This document shows, piece after piece, positions 31,501-41,039 of a stretch of 64,000 bases of DNA. The first letter of the stretch is position 1. Every line of letters starts with the position of its first letter. The position numbers and the translations under genes are program-made. Under the pieces are notes generated by a model. The model saw nothing but the letters and a program-made list of their open reading frames with translations. It ran no database searches and was not told the origin of the DNA. The DNA is from Prorocentrum cordatum (Eukaryota > Sar > Dinophyceae > Prorocentrales > Prorocentraceae). The stretch covers positions 1 to 64,000 of the forward strand of contig CAUYUJ010002723.1 of assembly GCA_963575745.1 (NCBI GenBank). Direction: 5' to 3'.

Positions 31501-34500
31501 GAGGGGTTGCTCAGCCACCGTTGGGCGGCCGCCCCCCCCCTCCCGGTGGGTGCGGGCATGGCCGCCGACGCCGCCGGCGACGGCGCCCAGGGCGAAGCCC
31601 TCGACCCCTCGGGCGCCGCCGAGAGCGCCAGCGAAGCTGCTCTCGCCAGCGGAGAGCGTCGCGGGCCTCGCAACGCGCTCTTCGCTGACTGCGATCGGCG
31701 TCTCACATCCACAGCAGACGCCACGCCCAAAGCGTCTGCGTCCTCGGCGGGCGGCTCGCACGGCCCCGACCCTGTCGCCGCCAGCGCTGGTTCGGCTCCC
31801 CCCGCCGCCAAGCGTGCGCCGCCCCTGGCCCTCCGCTCCAAGGCCGCGGCGGCCCCTCCGCCTGCGATCGGGGGGGGCTCGTCGCGTGTCGGCTCGCGGG
31901 AAGCGCCAAAGGGGGCCACGGCTGCTACCCCCCGCGTCTTCCAGCGAGCGGCCAGGGTGAGCGCCTCTCGCCAGCTGCTTGGCGTCGTGGACGGGGCCTC
32001 GCGCAGCACCATTGAGGCCGCCTTCAGGCGCCAGTCCCTGGTCTACCATCCAGACAGGACTCCTGCACACTTGGGGGCCGACGAGCGAGCAGCCCGCGCG
32101 CTCAAGTGGAAGCAGCTCTGCGACGCCAAGTCAGTGCTGCTCCAGGCCCTCTCGCAGGCCGCCGCGCCGCCCGCCGCTCCTAGCACGGGCGGTGACGGTC
32201 CTGCCGCTCGCGCCTTCGCCCAGGCAAAAGCGGCAGGGAAGGGCGCCCGCAAGGGCAAGCTGGCTCCTGGGTCGGCCATGGCCCTTCAGGCGCTCGAGGA
32301 AGCGGTCTCTTCGCGGGTCGCCCTGGCGAGTGCCGAGCTGGCCCCTCGGGCTGCCCTCCCCGCCTCGGGTGCGCCTCTCCCAAGCAGGGTTTCGTCTGCC
32401 CTCGCGACGCGGGCGGCTGAGTCTGATGCCATCCTCGCCTCCGCCGTGTCGCGCGGCCGCGTGGAGCTCGACGCACTCCGCACCGCGCGTGCCGACGCCA
32501 CCAGGCGCACGGTGCAGGCTCCAGCACGCGGCGAAGGCGAGCGTGCCGTCGCTCGTGCTGAGCTCGCGGAAGGGATGGCCGACCGCGCCTACTTCCGTCG
32601 CTTGCGCGAGGCCGCCAGTCGTGAGGCCGCGGGCTTGCCGCGTACGGCTCCCGTCCAGCTGGGTCGGGATTGGCGCAAAACTCTGCGCGCCGTCCTGCAC
32701 AACGCTGAGGTCTCGACGGGCCTCGCCAACGCGGATCGCGCCGCTCGTGCTGGGGACGCCCCCGCGTCGTCTACTGGGCGCTCTCTGGCCGAGGTGGAAG
32801 CTGAGGACCCGCGCACCTTGGCGAGGCCTGCCGACGACCCAGCGTCCAGCTTCAGCCGTCGCGAGGGGCGCGCGGTCCGCGCCCGCCTGGGCCCGCGGGA
32901 CGAGGCTGTCGAGGACCAGCCCAATCGCGGTGATCACGCGCCACACTCCGCCTCGCGCACGGGCGCCGCGCGCAACAAGCGCGCCAAGAAGCAGCGGCGA
33001 GCTTCGACGGCGGCGCTACCCGCCCCTGAAGAGGGAGCCGCCACGACGCCGGGCCGCAGGGCGCGTCGCACTGCTAATGCGCGTCGCTGGGCAGGCGCGG
33101 CACGCCCCAGCTCCGCCGCGGGAGTGGGCCCTCCACCGCGGAGCCGCAGCCCTGCCCGCAGCCGTACGCGGTCTCCGAACCCGTACGGGACTGATCACAC
33201 TTCCCCCTCGGGAGGCTGCTCCTCGCCTCCCATCGACGTCTCGAGCGCGCCTGAGGAGCCGTCGGGGCCGCCGGCGGGGGAGGCATCGGAAGGCCCGCAC
33301 ACTCCTGAGGGGTCTCCTCCAGCGAGCGCCCGCAGCCGCTCGAGAGCGGAGCCCGCGTGCGAGGAGGACTCACCGACGGAGCTCGAGGACGTCGTTTTGA
33401 GTGCCCTCACTGACTCCTCGGTGGACCTCGAGCGCGTCGTGGCGGGCCTTAACCCTGAGGCCCTCCGCCGCTTGCAGGCGGCCTTCCCTCGCCGCGCGGA
33501 GGCCTCCCCGCCCGCCGCTCACGCTGCGGCTCGCAGCCGCTCTCGGGGCCGCGGCACGCGTGCTGGCTCCGAGACGCCGCGGCCCGTCCCCCCGCCGCCA
33601 TCGCCACCCCGTCACCACTCTGGTGGGCGTGCGGCGTCGCGTTCCCGTGCGTCGCCTGGGCGTCGCGTGGTGCGCTCCCCTCGAGTCGCTCCGAAGCGTC
33701 GCCCGAGCCCCGCCACTTCGCAGCGGCCAGCCAGCTCCCGCGCGGACTCCGCTGCTCAGGCCCCTCCGACTTCGGTAGGCATGCGCTCTTCCAGCGATGC
33801 TGTTGCGGCCCCGCAGGGAGGAGGGCGTGCCGCCGAGAAAGGGGGGTCTTCGAGCGGCTTCGCGCTTGGTCGAGCTTCTGAGCCCGAGCTGCCTCTCAGC
33901 GGCTCTCACAGCGGTGACGCTGGAAGCGCCGCGGCTGCAGCCTTCGCAGCGCGGCGCACGGCCTCGGCGGCCGCTGAGCAGCCCTTGCCTCCAGGGGCCG
34001 CCAGCGCCCTAGCGTGGCGCCTCAACCTAGGCGGTGAGAAGATCACAGTGGTGAGGTGGGGACCCGCCTGGCAAGGTGCTTTCCAGAGCGCGGCGTCGTG
34101 GCTGAGGACTTTTGCACCCGCAGGGGCCGCCGAGCCTGAGGGCAAGGATGACCTGCACTGCCTCCTGCGGGCCTTGCACGCCTACAAGCGCCTGTTTCAG
34201 ACAGGCGGCGCCGAGCCGCTTGACGAGGCCTCGTGGCTGCATCCTTACGTGGCCATCGTCGAGCCCGAGGCGATCCCCGCGGATGCTGACCTCCAGGCCA
34301 TGGGGGCGGGCGCCATCCGTGGCATCGGGCTCGGCTCAAAGATCGAGCAGCGGCGGCGCGCGGGCAAACTGGCCTGCCTTTTCGACCTTCTGTACCACGT
34401 GCAGGACAGTCACGGCGCCATCCCAGCAGCGCTGTGGGGATCCCATTCCCCTCCGTCCGAGATCCTCGACGCCTTCGCGGAGGTGGTGCCCGTGCCACAT

Positions 34501-35936
34501 CATTCGGGCCTCACGTCCTCGGCAGCTCGTTCCGAGCTTGCCGAAGCAGCCGCAGCTGCGCGTGCCGAGCCGCGCCCGCCTTTTGACTGGCCGACCCTCG
34601 AGAGAGGGGACGCTCTGCCAGCCGAGATCGAAGCAGGGGCTCGCCGTGCCTACCGTAACATGGGCGGGTCCTTCAGCTCGGCGCGGGCGATGCTGGCGGA
34701 GGCGTCGGGGTTCGAGACCGACGGGCGGGACGCCCTCGTTCCGCCCTTCTACGCGTCCAGGCGCAGGAGGGCCGCCACGGTGATCAGCTCTCCAAGCCCT
34801 GGCCGCCCTGCGCTCATCCTGTGGTGCGTCTGCGGCCTCTGCATCTCTCTGGGAGCCGCGGCGCCGACCGCAGGCCAAGGGCTTAGTCGGGCTGCGCCGT
34901 CCGCGCCCGCTCGCCCTCCGCGCACTCCCTTTGTGCGCGATTCTCACCTCACCTCCGCGTATCTCGACCGTCGCTCGAGATCGATTGATGCCTTCGAGCT
35001 GTGGTTAGCAGAACACACTGGCGTGCCACCCGCCACACTTTACCGAAGCGGGATACTTCTCGCTCGTTTCCTCGCGACCTTCGGCGTGTGGCTTCATGAT
35101 GCAGGTTTCCCTCATTATATTTTGGTCCATGCCATCTTGGGAATCCAAAGCGCCCATCCGCATTGGAAGGCCTTTCTGACAGAAGCTTGGGACGTAGCGA
35201 AACAATGGAAGCTTGCGGAGCCGCCAAAGCTCCGTCCCCCCTTGCCACGCGCGCTGCTGCGCGCCATGGTCGGGCTCTGTCTCGCCTGGGACTGGCCTGT
35301 GATGGCGGCGCTGCTGCTCATGGGCTTCACGATGTTCCTCAGGCCTGGCGAACTGCTGGCGTCACGCCGCTGTGACCTGTCGCTTCCATGCGACCGTCTC
35401 GAAGTCGAAGGGGATGCTTTTCTTTCAATTCTTGTTCCAAAGACCAGAAGAACGTACCCGACGCAACATGCTCGCTGCTCCGATCGGGGCACGGTGAAGA
35501 TATTGAGTAAGTGTTTGGAAGGTTGGCTTCCACCGATCCTCTCGCCCCCTTCGGTGCGAGCGGCTTCCGTACTCGGTGGAATCATCTGCTTTTGGCTCTG
35601 GGCGTCCCTCTTGCCAAAGCAGGTCAGGGGCTCAACCTGGCGCCCGCTTGTCTGCGGGGCTCTGGCGCAACAGACTTCTATATCGCTACGGAAGACGTCC
35701 CTCGCGTCTTCTGGCGTGGGCGTTGGCGTCAGGCTTCCAGTGCCGAGCGCTACCTGCAAGCCGCCGCCGCCTCGACAGTTCTTGCTGCGCTGCCCGAGCA
35801 CGCGCGGGCTCGTATCTTGTTCTTCGCCACCGCCAGCGACCGCCTCGTCGCTTCTTTCCTCCAAGTCGGCCCCGCCGCTTGGCCTGCCCTGCTTGCGGCC
35901 GCCCGCCAAAACCTTGTCACTTCGCAAGGTCCTTGA
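28531..35936 (+). CDS. Pol polyprotein: RT - RNase H - J-domain - RS region - tyrosine recombinase (one frameshift)
   Basis: About 2,468 residues counted from 28531; the true start is unknown because the frame is open upstream and the first ATG is at ~28978. It lies in the -1 frame relative to ORF1. RT: AVSCDDLREFYYTF (catalytic Asp ~484), NALAMGDNMAVEIANSAHEG, and MLNIDDHTGF (~582-591, the YxDD box). RNase H: FGTGASLGWGG (~754-764; the usual Asp is Gly756), HINILE (Glu857), VLLDSKVALG (Asp882) and VPTDVHRADDPTR. J-domain ~1143-1209 with HPD at 1173-1175. Arg/Ser-rich and NLS-like (NKRAKKQRR) region ~1450-1750. Unknown globular domain ~1830-2090. YR: FTMFLRPGELL (Arg2271), then after a -1 shift at ~35511, CLRGSGAT, FWRGRW and ERYLQ with the Tyr nucleophile at 35751-35753. 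It would copy the RNA and integrate a circular DNA. The Gly756 change and the frameshift probably inactivate this copy. Confidence 0.82.
28654..28703 (+). repeat. 50-bp internal direct repeat of the DIRS element, copy 1
   Basis: GGTAGG(A) then ATGCGCTCTTCCAGCGATGC and on to GCAGGGAGGAG. Identical to 33774-33823 except one base (28660 versus 33780). The copy lies just downstream of the ORF1 stop, in a different reading frame from copy 2. Confidence 0.9.
31957..32157 (+). other. J-domain (DnaJ-like) inside the retroelement polyprotein
   Basis: Residues read ASRQLLGVVDGASRSTIEAA, then FRRQSLVYHPDRTPAH, then a helix ARALKWKQLCDAKSVLLQAL. This follows the J-domain order: helix I with LLGV, helix II with (Y/F)R..(S/A)L.YHPD, the HPD tripeptide (32047-32055), and a helix III with A..VL. 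J-domains recruit and activate Hsp70. In DIRS1/PAT elements the slot after RNase H can hold a methyltransferase-like domain; here it holds a J-domain. It is in frame with RNase H and with the downstream RS region. Confidence 0.8.
32980..33800 (+). other. Arg/Ser-rich (RS-like) polyprotein segment
   Basis: Begins with a basic NLS-like run (NKRAKKQRR) and contains RSRSPARSRTRSPNPYG, SARSRSRAEP, ARSRSRGRGTR and SRASPGRRVVRSPR. Likely disordered and phosphorylatable. An acidic short helix (ELEDVVLSALTDSSVDLERV) interrupts it. In host proteins, RS domains mediate splicing-factor contacts or nuclear import; a role here is inference. Confidence 0.65.
33774..33823 (+). repeat. 50-bp internal direct repeat of the DIRS element, copy 2
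   Basis: Counterpart of 28654-28703 (49 of 50 identical). In the pol frame it reads VGMRSSSDAVAAPQGG. Confidence 0.9.
34939..35936 (+). other. Tyrosine recombinase domain of the DIRS element (frameshifted)
   Basis: The N-terminal helical part is FELWLAEHTGVPPATLYRSG through ILGIQSAHPHWK. Box I Arg is in FLRPGELLAS (35341-35343). At 35509-35517 the frame must shift by -1 (AAG|TGT to GTG TTT) to continue into TRWNHLLLALGVP, CLRGSGATDFYIATEDVPRV, WRGRW and SSAERYLQAA. The HxxR box keeps its Arg (35655-35657), but its first residue is Ala rather than His. The catalytic Tyr codon is 35751-35753 and the stop is TGA at 35934. A single-base deletion is the simplest explanation. Confidence 0.8.
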
Positions 35937-35947
35937 GCACGGGTATG

Positions 35948-36106
35948 GCTGCCTCGCCGACATCGGCGACCAGACGGACTCCACCGTCTGACGCGCGGCG
36001 CCCCGGCTTGAGCGCGCGGGACGGGCCTGCCCATTTTGGGCCGCCCCGCGCGCGCACGCCGCGGCCGCGCACGGAGACAGCTCGCTAGCGCGCGAGCGGG
36101 AGAATG
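35948..36106 (+). repeat. Split direct repeat B1
   Basis: 159 bp starting GCTGCCTCGCCGACATCGGC and ending CGGGAGAATG. Matches B2 at a constant offset of 246. Contains the short palindromes GCCGACATCGGC and CAGACGG...CCGTCTG. Its last four bases overlap A2. Confidence 0.92.
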
Positions 36107-36159
36107 CTTCTTCTATTCTCTGTGAGCAAGCTCCTGCTGTCTCCGCAGCTTCTCTGCCC
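36103..36159 (+). repeat. Split direct repeat A2
   Basis: 57-bp copy of A1, here preceded by the B1 end (GAG|AATG) rather than by host DNA. Confidence 0.92.
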
Positions 36160-36193
36160 CCCTCCCTCCTCTCCCATTCTAAGGCTGACGGGC

Positions 36194-36352
36194 GCTGCCT
36201 CGCCGACATCGGCGACCAGACGGACTCCACCGTCTGACGCGCGGCGCCCCGGCTTGAGCGCGCGGGACGGGCCTGCCCATTTTGGGCCGCCCCGCGCGCG
36301 CACGCCGCGGCCGCGCACGGAGACAGCTCGCTAGCGCGCGAGCGGGAGAATG
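36194..36352 (+). repeat. Split direct repeat B2
   Basis: Second copy of B1. Its final AATG marks the right end of the element; host tandem-repeat DNA follows as TATATTTCCC. Confidence 0.92.
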
Positions 36353-37224
36353 TATATTTCCCATCCTGAAAGAGCAGTCGAATCCCCCCCATCCAGGGAT
36401 AAAAGGCCCACCTCGCACTGCATTGTACATCCGACTCTGCCCCCTTCCTCCATCCTAAGTATGGATTCGTGCCGTCCCAGGCAGGCTCGAGCCCCCCTCT
36501 CTGCAAGAAATAGTACGCGCGCTCTCATTTATCAAAACTCGGTTGTTTTCCAGCATCCCATGCGAACCATTAGTCGAATTTCAAGCGCGCGCCGTCATGC
36601 GCGCGAGCCGGATGCTTTGTATGAGCCCCGGGTGTCGCTATCATTTCAACGCCGAGCGTTGCGCCAATAATGAACAGCACATGGTTTCGCAAGAAGAACT
36701 TTCAACGCAAAGCTTGCGCTCTTGCGACTTCTTAAGAAACCATTGTTTTATACAATTTTTGCAGCGCGTATCCTAGTTGGCCTCTCAAGCGCGCGACGAC
36801 GTCATTCTGGCGCCCTTGCGCGCGCGCTGTCGCGAGAACCCCCCGCAACAGACGGGGCGAAGCGCGCGCGCGCCGCCCCGCGCGAGCGCCGAAACCGCTG
36901 AGGACAACACTCAATTTCGCGAGGACTTCAATATCGAGCGCCCCGAAGACATTTAAATCCACATGGGGTTGTACCAATAGTTTGAAAACGTCCTGCTCTC
37001 GCGCTGTTGCGGAGCCTTCTGGAATCTTTAGTTTTCAAGATGCTTACCACGCTGCGTCGAACTGGCCTCTCGCGCCGCATGTCGAAACCATTCGAACGCC
37101 CTTGCGCGCGCGCTGGGGGGGGGGGGGGGCGGGGGGCGCGACCCGCGTCGAACAAAGCGACGCGGGCCACTCGCGCGCGTCGCACACGCGCGCATGTCGA
37201 ACTCTTTCAATACCTGCATCGCCG
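36353..37224 (+). repeat. ~1.35-kb tandem repeat, unit 1, right part
   Basis: Continues unit 1 after the insertion. It shares with unit 2 CTCTCATTTATCA, CGCGAGAACCC...CAACAGACGGGGCGAAG, CCCCGAAGACA...AAATC and GAACGCCCTTGCGCGCGYGCTGG followed by a G-run, all in order. Confidence 0.75.
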
Positions 37225-37773
37225 ACGCGATCAGCGTCGGCTCCGCCGCTGGCCTCGTCGCCGCCATCGCGGCCGTCGCCATTCCCGCAATCGCGTCTAC
37301 CTGTCGCCGCGACGCCGCGACCGCTCAAGCCACTGACTCGCGCTGACGCGCTCGCCGGGCTGCGCCCAGCGGTCAGCGCCGCCGCGGCCGCGCCGGTCGA
37401 GCCGCGCGAGTTCGCCACTGCGCGCGCCAGCGTTCGCGGGCTAGCGCGGTCGCAGAGAAGCACCAGCCAACGCCAAGCACTCATCGCAATCGCCGCCGCG
37501 TCAGTTCTGCACGCCACGTTGCGTTTGGGATGGATGGGGCGTTTCCCGGATCATGGAATTTGTCAACTCGTTTGGGAAGTAAGAAATTGCACCGCATTTT
37601 GTTGCGCCCTAATTCGGTTGCACATCTGTCCTTCATTCAAAGAGCAATAGGATCGACCCCCCCCTCGCCCGCCCCCCGACGACTTGGCGCCCTCCATTTC
37701 GCACTGCAATGCGCGTGTGATCCTGCCGCATCATGTATCCGAAGTATGAGTTCGCACCGCGCCTGCCAAGCAC

Positions 37774-37805
<32 letters not shown>

Positions 37806-38553
37806 TCATCCTCTGCGGCGAGTATTATGCACGCGCTCTCGTTTATCAGGCCGCTTTCGAGAACCCCTTGCACAAGACGGTGCGAAGTGCAACCGCGCGC
37901 GTCGTCGCGCGCGCATGCCGGAATCCGTCAAATACTTTTGGCGTCGTTCGAATTGCGAAAAATGGCGAATGCCCCGAACGCATGAAAATACATGGTCTTC
38001 CCAGCGCAGATGTTCAAAAGAAGCTGGCGCTCGGGCTCTCGCAGAGTCTGGTGGAAACCAGCGGATTGTTTGCATCATTCGTCACGACATGCTTCCAAGC
38101 GGGTCTCCCGCGCACGCATGTCGCCATCGCGAGAGAGCCATTGCACGCGCGCTGCCGCGAGAATCCCGGGCAACAGACGGGGCGAAGTGCTCGCGCGCGC
38201 CGTCGCGCGCGTAAGCCGGCATCCCTCAAAAAGCTGCGGTTTCGTGTGTGCGGGGGGGGCGGTCATCAGAATGGAGTGCCCCGAAAACAAATAAATCGCA
38301 TGATGTTGCGCCATCTGTGGTTAAAACATGTGCTCTCGTGGTCTTGCGGGTTCTTAAGGACGGCGCCCGTTTTGTTTCTAAAATTTCCACGGCGCTGTGC
38401 CATTGCATTGAACGCCCTTGCGCGCGTGCTGGTCTGGGGGGGGGGGGGGCACGGTCCGCGTCAAATAATTTCATGCGGGCCACTCGCACGTCAGCAGCGC
38501 GCGCATATCGAACCCCCCCCCCCAACGACGCGAGGGCGCCGTCGTCGTCGTCG
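37225..38553 (+). repeat. ~1.35-kb tandem repeat, unit 2
   Basis: Complete 1.33-kb unit. It contains the uninterrupted equivalent of the DIRS insertion site near 37610-37630 (GTTGCACATCTGTCC ... AAAGAGCAATAGGATCGACC). Includes a C-homopolymer of about 25 at 37779-37804. No ORF with a recognisable domain. Confidence 0.75.
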
Positions 38554-38960
38554 GCGTGATCAGCATCGGCGCCGTCACTGGCCGTGACGTCGTCGTTGTC
38601 ATCGCCACCACCAGCATCGATAATATCACCATCGCGCCTACCACTGTCGACGTTGCATTGGTACCGCACCCGCCCAGCACGTCGACTCGCACTGAAGTGC
38701 CCGTTGGGAAGCGCCCAGCGGTCAGCGCCACCGCGGTCGCGTCGGTCGCGCCAACCTAGCTGGCGCGAGCATGCGCGCTAGCGCGGCCGCGGCGATGCGC
38801 CAGCCAGCGCCGAACAGTCATTGCAATCACCGCCGCATTGGTTTTGCACACCAAATTGCGCGAGCAGTGGAGCTGACAACTTCAAGTTTGGCAGGGTAAA
38901 AATCGCCCCACGTAGAGTGCACCACATAGAATGCAGCAAATAGATGGTTCAGCGAAGATT
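38554..38960 (+). repeat. ~1.35-kb tandem repeat, unit 3, partial
   Basis: Starts GATCAGCATCGGCGCC, includes GTCGCGCCAACCTAG, CAGTCATTGCAATCACCGCC and TAGAGTGCACCACAT, then loses similarity after ~38960. Confidence 0.7.
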
Positions 38961-39021
38961 GCAACGCGCAGAATGCTAAAAGCTCAAGGTGTTCGGTCCA
39001 GTCGGGCTAAGACGCGTCTAC

Positions 39022-39062
<41 letters not shown>

Positions 39063-39816
39063 CACATATATTTACATATATTGTAACAATATGTATACAA
39101 TGGAACATGTGTTGGTGGATGGGGCATCGCATGTCTTGGAAAAACGTCCAGCGTTGGGTTTACGCCGTCTTCGGCCGTCTACGGGAACCACTCTCGGGAC
39201 CTCGGGCCGTCAACCGATAAAACAATCGGGATGAACCGCTGGACGCGGGGAAAGATGGGGGACTTCGGGGACCCCGTATTGAGAAACAACACCCGCAGGG
39301 CACCCGTTTCGAGATCATGGCAAGGGCGCGCTCCAGGGAGAGGTCCAGGGCTCCTTTTGAACCCAGGGCTCCTGTTGAACAGCCGCCAGATGCACATCGC
39401 CACCCCGTAGGCACAATTGACCACTGATTCAGGCTCTGGTTTTCCCCGAATGCTGGCAAGTGAAACGTGCTTTTCGAATTGCGACGCGCCGCTGAATGCC
39501 ACAACCTCATGTTTCTCCTCCTCCTCTTCCTCCTCTTTCTCCTCCTTCTCCTCCTCCTCCCTCGTCCTTGTCCTCATTCTGGTCGTCCTCACAGCCCTCG
39601 TTTTCGCTTGTTCCTTCCCACGCACACAGTGCGAAAGCTCTTGCTGGCATGATTTCATATTGCGAATGGGACCTCAAACTCTAAAGGCTGAAAACGAATG
39701 GAGTCGACGATCCAGTTCAGTGTTCCTCTCGCCCTTGAGTGACAGCATTGCCGTTCCCCGTATCCTGCTGCTCCTCAACCATCCCTTCGCCCCTCCAGGC
39801 ATCCCCGCTCTCATAC
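38961..39816. other. TA microsatellite and unassigned DNA
   Basis: 39020-39085 is a TA/CATA repeat. 39515-39570 is a CTC tract. No gene recognised. Confidence 0.5.
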
Positions 39817-39930
39817 ACCGCCGCGATGGGAGTCGGCCCTTTTGCGTCCCACGATGAGGCATTGTGGCCAGCTCACAGACGCCCAGCATAATGCAGCACT
39901 CGCCGCCGCTTTCCGCGCCCTCCCCCACCC
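39817..39930 (+). repeat. ~130-bp module, copy 1 of 3
   Basis: Shares CGATGGGAGTCGGCCCTTTT, CAGCTCACAGACGCCCA and AATGCAGCACTCGCCGCCG with the copies at 40248 and 40767. CT-rich tracts separate the copies. Confidence 0.7.
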
Positions 39931-40040
39931 TCGCCGCTGCCGTTCCCCTCGTCCTCCGCCCCCGTCTCCTCATCCATCAGCCACGTTGACCTTCCCGCCC
40001 CCGTCCTCGTTGTTTTCAGCCACGCGCAGAGGGGAGTGAG

Positions 40041-40150
40041 GGGGGAGGGCTTCTTAGAAGCACCCCTGCTTCTTAGAAGGCGCGGGCCTTATCTATAGAT
40101 TTGAGGCCGGCGCCTTCTAAGAAGCAGCCTCCTTCTAAGAAGCCCCCCAC
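40041..40150. repeat. Imperfect palindrome with CTTCTTAGAAG motifs
   Basis: The left arm GGGCTTCTTAGAAGCACCCC and GCTTCTTAGAAGGCGCGGGC mirror the right arm GGCGCCTTCTAAGAAGCAGC and CCTTCTAAGAAGCCCCCC. Loop ~15 bp. Related CTTCTGAGAAG palindromes occur at 7555-7692. Confidence 0.8.
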
Positions 40151-40247
40151 TCCGTCCACCCCCCTTGTGCGCGCCGCCAATATCTCCCGTTTCCTCCCTG
40201 CTGCCATTCATCCATATCTGCCGCTTTGCGCACACCCGAGCTCGCGC

Positions 40248-40390
40248 ACCGACGAGATGGGACGCGGCGCCCTCGCTTTCCTCATGTTTCATCAGTCAAA
40301 GGCTGCCTTGACCCACGGGGGCCAGTTCACGGATGCCCAACATGATCCAGCATTCGCCGCCTACTTGCACGATATTAGCTGCTAGGCTTG
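40248..40390 (+). repeat. ~130-bp module, copy 2 of 3
   Basis: Shares CGACGAGATGGGACGCGGCG, GGGGGCCAGTTCACGGATG and CATTCGCCGCC with copies 1 and 3. Confidence 0.7.
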
Positions 40391-40766
40391 GAGAAATTGT
40401 TGCGTTTCAGTTACGGTCGATCCATGTCATTGCCCGTCTCATCTATCATCAGCCGCCGCCGTCCCCTTACTCATCCCCCTCCTTCTCCTCATCCATCCCC
40501 TCGCCCGTCTCATCTCTCATCAGTGACGTCGCCCTCCCCCGCCCTCGTCGTCGCCGCCGGTCCCCTCCTCCTCTTCCTCCTCCTCCTGATCCTCCTCCTC
40601 CTCCTTCTCATGCTCTACCTCTTTCACCTCATCCATCTCATCGCCTTCCTCATCTCTCATCGGCCGCGTCGTCCACCCTGTCGTCGTCATGGCTGTTCCC
40701 CTCTCTAGCCTCTCCATCTCATCGTCCATTTCCTCGCCGCTCCCCTCATTCCCGCTCTCACGAACC
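40391..40766 (+). other. Pyrimidine-rich spacer
   Basis: CTC/CATC-rich DNA between module copies. Long Ser/Pro/Leu-biased frames only. Confidence 0.6.
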
Positions 40767-40905
40767 GACGCGATGAGGCTCGGCGCCCTCGCTTCCCATG
40801 TGATCCATAAGTCCAAGGTTGTGGTGATCTATGGGGGCCAGATCACGGATGCCCACCAGAATGCACCACTCGCCGCCGCCGCGCACGCGATTGGTTGCAA
40901 AACTC
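40767..40905 (+). repeat. ~130-bp module, copy 3 of 3
   Basis: CGACGCGATGAGGCTCGGCG, GGGGGCCAGATCACGGATG and GAATGCACCACTCGCCGCCG align with the earlier copies. Confidence 0.7.
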
Positions 40906-41039
40906 GGAGAGGTTGTTACGGCCGACCCAGCTGGGCCTTTCATCAGCACCGGGGTCGAGCCTCAAAGTTTAGAGGCTACAGGGTCTTGGTCTCGCCGACC
41001 CAGCGCAAGGTTCCTCTTCCCCCTGGGTGGCGAAAACGT

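Larger units (their letters stand above)
25971..36352 (+). mobile_element. DIRS-order (Ngaro/PAT-type) tyrosine-recombinase retrotransposon, 10.4 kb
   Basis: The architecture is A1 - gag-like ORF - pol polyprotein - B1 - A2 - B2, the split-direct-repeat layout of Ngaro/PAT-type members of the DIRS order. A1 (25971-26027) equals A2 (36103-36159); B1 (35948-36106) matches B2 (36194-36352). B1 and A2 overlap by AATG, the same four bases that begin A1 and end B2. That is as expected if the internal B1-A2 junction stores the sequence of the circular intermediate. There is no target-site duplication beyond the single AATG, as expected for recombinase-mediated integration. The polyprotein has RT, RNase H and YR domains in DIRS order, with an unusual J-domain/RS insertion. 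A frameshift in YR and a changed RNase H residue suggest a non-autonomous or dead copy, yet the repeats look well preserved, implying fairly recent insertion. Confidence 0.88.

Noticed and set aside
35115-36506. 463-codon minus-strand ORF
   Set aside because: Opposite strand of the recombinase and the B repeats; it repeats itself because of B1/B2. Not a gene.
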